Below are positions 56,131-64,000 of a stretch of 64,000 nt of DNA, one piece after another. The translations under genes were made by a program, and so were the position numbers. Under the pieces are notes generated by a model. That model did no database searches and was not told the origin of the DNA. It saw only the letters and a program-made list of their open reading frames with translations. Within the stretch, counting starts at the first letter, position 1. Each line of letters opens with the position of its first letter. Source of the DNA: Pantoea sp. 1.19 (GTDB lineage: Bacteria > Pseudomonadota > Gammaproteobacteria > Enterobacterales > Enterobacteriaceae); the NCBI RefSeq assembly GCF_001922585.1, contig NZ_MRBS01000009.1:62001-126000 (forward strand). The letters run 5' to 3'.

Positions 56131-56865
56131 CTACGCCGGATTGTTAGTCCCGTCGTCGCCGGCCAGCAGCTGATCGAGCTTATCGCCGCCGACGTGGCGG
56201 AAATCCTGACCTTTAACAAAATAGAAGATAATTTCGCAGATGTTTTGGCAGCGATCGCCGATGCGCTCAATCGCCCGCGCGCAGAACAGCGCGGTGAGCA
56301 CGCTGGGAATGGTGCGCGGATCTTCCATCATGTAGGTCATCAGCTGGCGAACGATACCTTCGTACTCCTGATCGACTTTTTTATCTTCGCGATAGATCTC
56401 AATCGCCTCGTCGAGATCCATGCGCGCGAAGGCGTCCAGCACGTCGTGCAGCATCTGTACCGTGTGGCGGCCAAGCGACTCAAGGCTGACCAGCAGCGGC
56501 TGCTGCTGCTGAGTAAACTTTTCCAGCGCGGTGCGGCTGATTTTCTCGGCCACGTCGCCGATACGCTCCAGTTCGGAGATGGTTTTGATGATCGCCATCA
56601 CCAGCCGCAGATCGCTGGCGGTGGGCTGGCGCTTGGCGATAATGCGCACGCACGCCTCGTCGATCTCCACCTCTTTCATGTTGATCTGCTGGTCGTCATC
56701 AATGACCCGCTGGGCCAACACCGCATCCTGATTGTGCATGGCGGTGATGGCGTCGCTGAGCTGCTTTTCTACCATGCCGCCCATGGTCATCACCTGGGTG
56801 CGGATGTGCTCCAGCTCGGCATTAAACTGACCGGAGATGTGCTTATTCAGATTCAGATTGTCCAT
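56131..56865 (-). CDS. phoU: Phosphate-specific transport accessory protein PhoU
   Basis: 244 residues starting [20 protein letters not shown]. Two three-helix bundles carry metal-binding E-x3-D type motifs such as [15 protein letters not shown] and [19 protein letters not shown]. It links the Pst transporter to the PhoR kinase and represses the Pho regulon when phosphate is ample. It is the last gene of pstSCAB-phoU, 16 bases after pstB. Confidence 0.97.
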   Translation of the reverse strand: MDNLNLNKHISGQFNAELEHIRTQVMTMGGMVEKQLSDAITAMHNQDAVLAQRVIDDDQQINMKEVEIDEACVRIIAKRQPTASDLRLVMAIIKTISELERIGDVAEKISRTALEKFTQQQQPLLVSLESLGRHTVQMLHDVLDAFARMDLDEAIEIYREDKKVDQEYEGIVRQLMTYMMEDPRTIPSVLTALFCARAIERIGDRCQNICEIIFYFVKGQDFRHVGGDKLDQLLAGDDGTNNPA

Positions 56866-56881
56866 GAGGTTCTCCCGTCAA

Positions 56882-57700
<819 letters not shown>

Positions 57701-58588
57701 TTAGTGTTTGCTCTTGGTGAAAATCACCCGCGCCAGGATATTCAGCATCAGCACGCACAGGGTAATGATCAGTACGCCGGCCCAGGCCAGGCTTTGCCAC
57801 TCGCTGAACGGGCTCATGGCGAATTTAAAGATGGTTACCGGCAGGTTGGCGATCGGCTGCATCATGTCGGTGCTCCAGAACTGGTTCGACAGCGCGGTGA
57901 ACAGCAGCGGTGCGGTTTCGCCGGCGATGCGCGCCACCGCCAGCAGCACGCCGGTGATGATCCCGGAGACCGAGGCTTTCAGCGTGATGGCGGAGATCAT
58001 CTTCCACTTCGGCGTGCCCAGCGCGTAGCTGGCTTCGCGCAGGCTGTCGGGTACCAGCTTCAACATATTCTCGGTGGTGCGGATAACGATCGGAATCTGC
58101 AGTAGCGCCAGCGCTATCACCCCGGCCCAGCCGGAGAAGTGCTGCATTTTCGCCACCACCAGCGTGTAAACAAACAGCCCAACCACAATCGACGGGGCCG
58201 ACAGCAGAATATCGTTGATAAAGCGGATCACCTCGGCAAGCCAGGACTTCCGGCCGTACTCCGCCAGGTAAATTCCGGCCATGATCCCCAACGGCGTGCC
58301 GATAACCGTCGCCCACAGGATCAGCAGACCGCTGCCGACCATCGCGTTAGCCAGACCGCCCCCCGCGGTATTCGGCGGCGGGGTCATTTCGGTAAACAGC
58401 GACAGCGACATGCCGTCAATGCCCTTGGTGAAGGTGGTCAGCAAGATCCATACCAGCCAGAACAGGCCGAAGGCCATGGTCAGCATCGACAGCGTCAACG
58501 CAATGCGGTTGCGGGTGCGGCGGCGCGCCTGCCGTTTACGTCGCGAGGCGTTCAGCGCCTGACGGGCCTGCTGTTCCAGCGTGGTCAT
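57701..58588 (-). CDS. pstA: Phosphate ABC transporter permease PstA
   Basis: 295 residues with six membrane spans after an Arg/Lys-rich N-terminus ([20 protein letters not shown]). The ABC-permease EAA-like loop is [20 protein letters not shown]. It starts 4 bases inside the end of pstC (ATGA overlap) and forms the channel with PstC. Confidence 0.97.
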   Translation of the reverse strand: MTTLEQQARQALNASRRKRQARRRTRNRIALTLSMLTMAFGLFWLVWILLTTFTKGIDGMSLSLFTEMTPPPNTAGGGLANAMVGSGLLILWATVIGTPLGIMAGIYLAEYGRKSWLAEVIRFINDILLSAPSIVVGLFVYTLVVAKMQHFSGWAGVIALALLQIPIVIRTTENMLKLVPDSLREASYALGTPKWKMISAITLKASVSGIITGVLLAVARIAGETAPLLFTALSNQFWSTDMMQPIANLPVTIFKFAMSPFSEWQSLAWAGVLIITLCVLMLNILARVIFTKSKH

Positions 58589-59547
58589 GAGCGCGCTCCT
58601 TCATTCTTCGCCAGGCGGAGGATCAGCAGCTTCGAAATCGCCAGGACGATAAAGGTGATAACAAACAGAATCAGCCCCAGCTCCATCAGCGCGGCGGTAT
58701 GCAGGCCGGACTCTGCTTCGGCAAATTCGTTGGCCAGCGCCGAAGTAATACTGTTACCCGGCATATACAGCGATACGCTGTCGAGCTGGTAGGTGTTACC
58801 GATGATAAAGGTCACCGCCATGGTCTCCCCCAGCGCGCGCCCCAGGCCGAGCATGATGCCGCCGATTACTCCGTTTTTGGTGTAGGGCAGTACGATACGC
58901 CAGATCACCTCCCAGGTGGTGCAGCCAATGCCGTAGGCGGACTCCTTCATCATCACCGGTGTCTGCTCAAACACATCGCGCATCACCGAGGCAATGTAGG
59001 GGATTATCATGATTGCCAGGATTACCCCGGCGGCCAGAATCCCGATACCGAAGGCCGGTCCGGCGAACAACGCACCCACAATGGGAATACCGGAAAGTAC
59101 ATCGCCCACCGGGGTCTGAAAATATTCGGCAAACAGCGGGGCAAAAATAAACAGCCCCCACATGCCGTACACGATGCTGGGGATCGCCGCCAGCAGCTCA
59201 ATGGCAGTGCCCAGCGGGCGACGTAGCCAGCCGGGAGCCAGTTCGGTAAGAAATAGCGCAATACCAAAGCTGACCGGTACCGCAATGATCAGTGCGATAA
59301 GCGAGGTCACCAGCGTGCCGTAGATCGGCACCAGTGCCCCGAACTCTTCGTTCGGTGCATCCCAGGTTTTGGTCCACAGGAAACGCAGGCCGAATTTGTC
59401 GATACTCGGCCAGGCGGAAATGATCAGGGAAACGATAATGCCGGCCATCAGCAACAGCACCGTCAGCGCCGCCAGTTTGACCAGCGCGCTGAACAGGATA
59501 TCACCATACTTACCCGGGGCTTTAAACGTCGGCTTACTTGCAGCCAT
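58585..59547 (-). CDS. pstC: Phosphate ABC transporter permease PstC
   Basis: 320 residues with six spans; the EAA-like loop is [20 protein letters not shown], and [20 protein letters not shown] is the conserved central segment. It follows pstS after 73 bases containing a strong stem-loop, which should lower expression of the downstream genes relative to pstS. Confidence 0.97.
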   Translation of the reverse strand: MAASKPTFKAPGKYGDILFSALVKLAALTVLLLMAGIIVSLIISAWPSIDKFGLRFLWTKTWDAPNEEFGALVPIYGTLVTSLIALIIAVPVSFGIALFLTELAPGWLRRPLGTAIELLAAIPSIVYGMWGLFIFAPLFAEYFQTPVGDVLSGIPIVGALFAGPAFGIGILAAGVILAIMIIPYIASVMRDVFEQTPVMMKESAYGIGCTTWEVIWRIVLPYTKNGVIGGIMLGLGRALGETMAVTFIIGNTYQLDSVSLYMPGNSITSALANEFAEAESGLHTAALMELGLILFVITFIVLAISKLLILRLAKNEGARS

Positions 59548-59580
59548 AACAGTCTCGATAGTCAGGGGGGGTCAACCCGT

Positions 59581-59612
59581 TGCTGCCCGTCCGTCAGTCA
59601 AAACGGGCAGCA
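59581..59612 (-). terminator. Stem-loop between pstS and pstC
   Basis: A perfect 10-base inverted repeat (TGCTGCCCGT / ACGGGCAGCA) with a 12-base loop follows the pstS stop. No U-run follows, so it probably stabilises pstS mRNA or causes partial termination, giving more binding protein than transporter. Confidence 0.7.
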
Positions 59613-59620
59613 GGGAACGC

Positions 59621-60658
59621 TTAGTACAGGGCGTTACCGGCACTGTCTTTAATGTTGGTTTTCCACGCGGCGCGGATCTGCTCGGTCACTTCCGCCGGCA
59701 GGGTCGCGTAGTCCAGCGCGTTAGCCTCTTTGGCACCGTCTTTATACGCCCAGTCGAAGAATGTCAGCACGGCCTTCGCCTGCTCCGGCTTTGCCTGCTG
59801 CTTGTGCATCAGGATGAAGGTAGTTGAGGTGATCGGCCACACATTGTCGCCCTTCTGGTTGGTCAGGTCCTGAGCAAAGGTTTTGCTCCAGTCGGCGCCT
59901 TTTGCCGCGTTGCTGAACGAGGTTTCGGTTGGCGAAACCGCTTTACCGTCGGCATCCACCAGTCTGGTATAGGCGAGATTATTTTGCTTGGCGTAGGCGT
60001 ACTCTACGTAGCCAATCGACCCCGGCAGGCGCTGCACAAAAGCCGCTACGCCGTCATTGCCCTTTCCACCGAGGCCCGTCGGCCAGTTGACGGTGTTGCC
60101 TTTACCCACTTTGCTGGCCCAGTCGGCGTTCACCTTTGTCAGATAGCTGGTGAAGACAAAGGAGGTACCGGAACCGTCAGCGCGGCGCACCACGTTGATA
60201 TTGGTCTCCGGCAGGGTCACGCCCGGGTTGAGTTTAGTAATCGCCGGATCGTTCCACTTTTTCACGTTGCCGAGATAGATATCCCCCAGCGTTTTACCGT
60301 CCAGCACCAGCTGGTTTGATTTGATGCCCGGAATATTGACGGCCAGTACTACGCCGCCAATCACCGTCGGAAACTGGAACAGGCCGCCTTTCGCCAAATC
60401 CTCTTCCTTCAGCGGCGCATCTGACGCCCCGAAGTCGACCGTTTTGGCGTTGATCTGCTTGACGCCGCCCGAAGAACCGATGCCCTGATAGTTCACCTGA
60501 TTACCGGTGGCTTTTTGGTAGGTATCGGCCCACTTGTTGTAGATCGGTGCCGGGAAGGTCGCACCCGCGCCGGTCAGGTTTGCCGCGAAGACAGACACAG
60601 CGCTAAATGAAACGGCTGCGGCAATAAGTCGCGCTACGGTGCTTTGCTTCAGTGTCAT
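59621..60658 (-). CDS. pstS: Periplasmic phosphate-binding protein PstS
   Basis: 345 residues with a signal peptide ([20 protein letters not shown]). The mature protein starts near [20 protein letters not shown], and [20 protein letters not shown] and [20 protein letters not shown] form the phosphate site. It delivers phosphate to PstCAB. It is the first gene of the operon and is preceded by Pho boxes. Confidence 0.98.
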   Translation of the reverse strand: MTLKQSTVARLIAAAVSFSAVSVFAANLTGAGATFPAPIYNKWADTYQKATGNQVNYQGIGSSGGVKQINAKTVDFGASDAPLKEEDLAKGGLFQFPTVIGGVVLAVNIPGIKSNQLVLDGKTLGDIYLGNVKKWNDPAITKLNPGVTLPETNINVVRRADGSGTSFVFTSYLTKVNADWASKVGKGNTVNWPTGLGGKGNDGVAAFVQRLPGSIGYVEYAYAKQNNLAYTRLVDADGKAVSPTETSFSNAAKGADWSKTFAQDLTNQKGDNVWPITSTTFILMHKQQAKPEQAKAVLTFFDWAYKDGAKEANALDYATLPAEVTEQIRAAWKTNIKDSAGNALY

Positions 60659-60730
60659 GTTCCCTCCGGGGGAGTTAAGCGTCAGTGTGGTTCAGGTGAT
60701 TATTTGAGTATTGCTGCTGGAGGGAAAATA

Positions 60731-60780
60731 GGACAGTTTGGTGACAGTTAAATGTCCACCATATGACAGTTTTATGACAG
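60731..60780 (-). promoter_or_regulatory. Pho boxes upstream of pstS
   Basis: On the minus strand CTGTCATAAAACTGTCAT (60763-60780) is a perfect 18-base Pho box and CTGTCACCAAACTGTCC (60731-60747) a second, with a partial half-site between. This is the tandem PhoB-binding layout of E. coli pstS, so the operon is activated in phosphate starvation. Confidence 0.95.
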
Positions 60781-60806
60781 CGGATCGTATGGCGGAGGGC
60801 GGGAAT

Positions 60807-60837
60807 AAAAAACCCGGCCGCGCAAAGGCGGGCCGGG
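60807..60837 (-). terminator. glmS intrinsic terminator
   Basis: On the minus strand CCCGGCC / GGCCGGG arms around an 11-base loop are followed by six U residues, 26 bases after the glmS stop. Confidence 0.9.
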
Positions 60838-60862
60838 CGGGTCAAACCGAAGGAGAGCGAGG

Positions 60863-62695
60863 TTACTCGACCGTCACCGACTTCGCCAGGTTACGCGGCT
60901 GGTCAACGTCGGTGCCCTTGATCAGCGCGACGTGATAGGAGAGCATCTGCAGCGGCACGGTGTAGAAGATCGGCGCAATCACCTCTTCCACGTGCGGCAG
61001 CGGAATGATGCGCATCCCGTCGCTGTCGCTGAAGCCGGCATCGCGATCGGCAAACACATACAGCAAACCGCCGCGCGCGCGCACCTCTTCAATGTTCGAC
61101 TTCAGCTTCTCCAGCAGTTCGTTGTTTGGCGCCACCACGATCACCGGCATATCGGCGTCAATCAGCGCCAGCGGACCGTGCTTCAGCTCACCGGCGGCAT
61201 AGGCTTCGGCGTGAATGTAGGAGATCTCTTTCAGCTTCAACGCCCCTTCCATCGCAATCGGGTACTGATCGCCGCGACCGAGGAACAGCGCATGGTGCTT
61301 GTCAGAGAAGTCCTCCGCCAGCGTTTCAATCAGCTTGTCCTGCGACAGCATGGCTTCGATGCGGCTGGGCAGCGCCTGCAGAGCGTGCACAATATCGCGC
61401 TCCTGCTGCGCCGGCATGCCGTTGAGGCGGCCGATTTTCGCCACCAGCATCAGCAGAACGGTCAGCTGCGTGGTGAAGGCTTTGGTGGACGCCACGCCGA
61501 TTTCGGTGCCGGCTTTGGTCATCAGCGCCAGATCGGATTCACGTACCAGCGATGAGCCAGCCACGTTACAGATAGCCAGTGAGCCAAGGTAGCCCAGCTC
61601 TTTCGACAGGCGCAGCGCGGCCAGCGTATCGGCGGTTTCACCCGACTGTGACAGCGTGATCAGCAGGCTGTTACGGCGCACGGCAGATTTGCGATAGCGG
61701 AATTCCGACGCGATTTCAACGTCGCACGGCACGTTGGCCAGCGCCTCAAACCAGTAGCGTGAGACCATCCCGGAGTTGTAGGAGGTGCCGCAGGCCACGA
61801 TTTGGATATGTTCCACTTTCGCCAGCAGGGCATCGGCGTCCGGGCCCAGCTCGGAGAGATCGACTTCACCGTGGCTGAAACGCCCGCTGAGGGTGTTTTT
61901 CAGCGCATTTGGCTGTTCAAAAATCTCTTTCTGCATGTAGTGGCGGTAGAGGCCTTTATCACCGGCGTCATATTGCACGCTGGACTCAATCTCCTGACGC
62001 TGCACCGCGGCACCGCGGCGATCGAAAATGCTCAGATCGCGACGGGTCACTTCGGCGATATCGCCCTCTTCCAGATAGACAAAGCGCCGGGTAACCGGCA
62101 GCAGCGCCAGCTGGTCGGAGGCAATAAAGTTTTCCCCAACGCCGCGGCCAATCACCAGCGGGCTGCCGGAGCGGGCGGCCACCAGCGTGGAGGGATCGCG
62201 GCTGTCCATGATAACCATACCGTAGGCACCGCGCAGCTGCGGAATAACGCGCTGGGCGATTTCACGCAGGCTACCGCCGTGCTGCTGCTGCTCGCGATGC
62301 ACCAGGTGCGCCACCACTTCAGTGTCGGTTTCTGAATTAAAACGGTAACCTTGTTCAGTTAACTGCGCCCGCAGCGGCTCGTGGTTTTCAATGATGCCGT
62401 TGTGCACGATGATGATGTGCCCGGAGACGTGCGGGTGCGCATTGGCCTCGGAGGGTTCACCGTGGGTCGCCCAGCGGGTGTGCGCGATGCCGGTGCCACC
62501 GTGCACCGGCGTCTGCGCGGCGGCATCCGCCAGCATCTGTACTTTGCCAAGGCGACGCAGACGCGTGACCTCACCTTCCTGATTGACCACCGCCAGACCG
62601 GCAGAGTCATAACCGCGATACTCGAGACGCTTTAAGCCTTCCAACAGGATTTCAGCAATATCACGCTGCGCCACGGCGCCAACAATTCCACACAT
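60863..62695 (-). CDS. glmS: Glutamine-fructose-6-phosphate aminotransferase
   Basis: 610 residues (E. coli 609). The catalytic Cys is exposed after Met removal in [10 protein letters not shown]. The glutaminase half has [16 protein letters not shown], and the two SIS domains contain [20 protein letters not shown] and [19 protein letters not shown]; the C-terminus is [11 protein letters not shown]. It makes glucosamine-6-phosphate, the entry to peptidoglycan and LPS amino sugars. In E. coli its mRNA is controlled by the sRNAs GlmZ and GlmY. Confidence 0.98.
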   Translation of the reverse strand: MCGIVGAVAQRDIAEILLEGLKRLEYRGYDSAGLAVVNQEGEVTRLRRLGKVQMLADAAAQTPVHGGTGIAHTRWATHGEPSEANAHPHVSGHIIIVHNGIIENHEPLRAQLTEQGYRFNSETDTEVVAHLVHREQQQHGGSLREIAQRVIPQLRGAYGMVIMDSRDPSTLVAARSGSPLVIGRGVGENFIASDQLALLPVTRRFVYLEEGDIAEVTRRDLSIFDRRGAAVQRQEIESSVQYDAGDKGLYRHYMQKEIFEQPNALKNTLSGRFSHGEVDLSELGPDADALLAKVEHIQIVACGTSYNSGMVSRYWFEALANVPCDVEIASEFRYRKSAVRRNSLLITLSQSGETADTLAALRLSKELGYLGSLAICNVAGSSLVRESDLALMTKAGTEIGVASTKAFTTQLTVLLMLVAKIGRLNGMPAQQERDIVHALQALPSRIEAMLSQDKLIETLAEDFSDKHHALFLGRGDQYPIAMEGALKLKEISYIHAEAYAAGELKHGPLALIDADMPVIVVAPNNELLEKLKSNIEEVRARGGLLYVFADRDAGFSDSDGMRIIPLPHVEEVIAPIFYTVPLQMLSYHVALIKGTDVDQPRNLAKSVTVE

Positions 62696-62782
62696 AGGTT
62701 AGATTCCTGACTTCACGGGGAGAATCCCCTTTCGTTGTCTTAGTACCCGATCGTGCCCCGAGCCTTGTAGAGAGAAGGGGCG

Positions 62783-62804
62783 CCCCGGCCGATCAGGGCC
62801 GGGG
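62783..62804. terminator. Hairpin between glmU and glmS
   Basis: CCCCGGCC / GGCCGGGG with a 6-base loop lies in the 141-base glmU-glmS spacer. It has no U-run. In E. coli this spacer carries an RNase E site and GlmZ pairing region, so it may be a processing or stability element. Confidence 0.55.
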
Positions 62805-62836
62805 TTATAGCGAGCCTCTCATTCGCGGAGGCCTTG

Positions 62837-64000
62837 TTATGTCTTTTTTACCGGCCGTTGCCAGTTGGTTTTAAGCTGCTGATCTTTGCGGTTGTAGACC
62901 AGGCCGGCGGCGGACACGTCCGTCATCACCGTGGTGCCGGCGGCAATAGTACTGCCCCGGGCGATGCGCACCGGGGCCACCAACTGGGTGTCCGATCCGA
63001 CAAACACGTCATCTTCTATCACGGTGGTAAATTTATTCGCGCCGTCGTAGTTACAGGTAATGGTACCCGCACCAATATTCACGCCGGCACCGATCTCGGC
63101 GTCGCCGAGGTAGCTGAGGTGACCGGCCTTCGAGCCTTTGCCCAGCGAAGCTTTTTTCATTTCCACGAAGTTGCCGACGTGAGCGCCCTGTGCCAGCACG
63201 CTGCCGGGGCGCAGGCGGGCAAACGGCCCGACGGTGACCTCCGCGTCCAGCGTGGCGTCTTCAATCACGCTGTAGGGGCTGATCACGCTGTCATCGGCGA
63301 TGGTGGCATTGCGGATCACGCAGCCGGCGCCGATTTTCACCCGGTTACCGAGCGTCACCTGACCCTCTATTACCACGTTGACATCGATCTCCACGTCGCG
63401 CCCGTGCGTCAGGCTACCGCGCAGATCGAAGCGTGCCGGATCGCGCAGCATCACCCCGGCCAGCAGCAGCTTTTCCGCCTGCTCCTGCTGATATACCCGC
63501 TCAAGGGTCGCCAGCTGCAGGCGGTTGTTCACCCCTTCGGTTTCGCTGGCGCGCTGCGGTTGCACCGCCTCAATACGGTGACCTTCCCGATGTGCCAGCG
63601 CGATAATGTCGGTGATGTAGTATTCGCCCTGCGCATTGTTATTGGTTAACTGCGCCAGCCAGCGCTTCAGGTCGCCACCGTTGGCAATCAGGATGCCGGT
63701 GTTGATCTCCTGCACCGCCAGCTGCGTCGGCGTTGCGTCCTTCTGCTCAACGATCCCGGTGATCACCCCGCCGTCGCGCAGGATACGGCCATAGCCGGTA
63801 GGGTTGTCCAGCGTGACCGTCAGCAGACCAATACCGCCCTGAGGTTTCGCTTCGCGCAGGCGCTGCAGCGTGTCCGCCGCAATCAGCGGCACGTCGCCGT
63901 ACAGCATCAGAATGTCTTCATCATCGGCAAAGTGCGGCGCCGCCTGCTGCATTGCATGGCCGGTACCGAGCTGCTCGGCCTGTAATACCCAGTTGAGGCT
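62837..64000 (-). CDS. glmU: Bifunctional GlmU (N-acetyltransferase / uridyltransferase), 5' end outside the window
   Basis: The frame is open to the window edge, showing 388 codons of about 456. The uridyltransferase part visible begins near [20 protein letters not shown] and has [11 protein letters not shown] and [12 protein letters not shown]; the left-handed beta-helix acetyltransferase half has [20 protein letters not shown] and [16 protein letters not shown]. It makes UDP-GlcNAc. The visible Met codon at 63952 is internal. Confidence 0.97.
   Translation of the reverse strand, partial: SLNWVLQAEQLGTGHAMQQAAPHFADDEDILMLYGDVPLIAADTLQRLREAKPQGGIGLLTVTLDNPTGYGRILRDGGVITGIVEQKDATPTQLAVQEINTGILIANGGDLKRWLAQLTNNNAQGEYYITDIIALAHREGHRIEAVQPQRASETEGVNNRLQLATLERVYQQEQAEKLLLAGVMLRDPARFDLRGSLTHGRDVEIDVNVVIEGQVTLGNRVKIGAGCVIRNATIADDSVISPYSVIEDATLDAEVTVGPFARLRPGSVLAQGAHVGNFVEMKKASLGKGSKAGHLSYLGDAEIGAGVNIGAGTITCNYDGANKFTTVIEDDVFVGSDTQLVAPVRIARGSTIAAGTTVMTDVSAAGLVYNRKDQQLKTNWQRPVKKT

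Overview
The window is a stretch of chromosome from a GC-rich member of the Enterobacterales. Housekeeping proteins (SpoT, GyrB, DnaA, RnpA, GlmS and others) closely resemble those of E. coli as I remember them. Gene order is a rearranged E. coli-like order: waa cluster - coaD - mutM - rpmGB - radC - coaBC - dut - slmA - pyrE - rph - yicC - yicG - ligB - gmk - rpoZ - spoT - trmH - recG, then gyrB - recF - dnaN - dnaA - rpmH - rnpA - yidD - yidC - mnmE, then phoU - pstBACS - glmS - glmU. The Klebsiella/Serratia-type core LPS genes (wabG, wabH, waaE) and the budABC genes point to an Erwiniaceae, Klebsiella or Serratia-like lineage. I cannot fix the genus from the sequence alone.

Layout. 1-9530: lipopolysaccharide core cluster. 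Three leftward genes (a truncated membrane protein that may be the O-antigen ligase, a GT9 heptosyltransferase-like protein and a polysaccharide deacetylase) face a rightward run waaQ-wabG-wabH-galE-waaA-waaE-coaD. 9527-15752: DNA repair, ribosomal proteins L33/L28, CoA and dUTP metabolism, SlmA, and pyrE behind rph with an intact attenuator. 15914-22482: nupC, a DUF3574 lipoprotein, yicC, a gene-poor stretch, an unrecognised protein, yicG and ligB. 22732-28599: gmk, rpoZ, spoT, trmH, recG. 28600-29415: yidA. 29548-33699: an accessory locus (see below). 33768-44366: replication and translation core up to mnmE. 44580-56012: variable region with an orphan GIY-YIG protein, 1 kb of apparently decayed DNA, the acetoin/butanediol operon budABC with divergent budR, a RutE-type nitroreductase, yieE, a DUF1471 stress protein, an adenine-type permease and an MFS transporter. 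56131-64000: phosphate uptake (phoU-pstBACS with Pho boxes) and glmS/glmU (glmU runs off the window).

The most interesting locus is 29548-33699. A leftward operon encodes a b561-type membrane cytochrome, a Tat-exported molybdopterin oxidoreductase of the sulfite-oxidase/MsrP fold, and a secreted MXKDX-repeat protein whose mature chain is about 20% methionine with no cysteine. Divergent from it are an OmpR-type response regulator and its sensor kinase. The arrangement suggests a periplasmic methionine 'sponge' for hypochlorite-like oxidants, recycled by its own quinol-driven methionine sulfoxide reductase and switched by its own two-component system. A 29-base motif between the two transcription units recurs (22 of 29 bases) upstream of the DUF1471 gene about 22 kb away, suggesting a small regulon.

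No rRNA, tRNA, CRISPR array, intact insertion sequence or prophage was seen.
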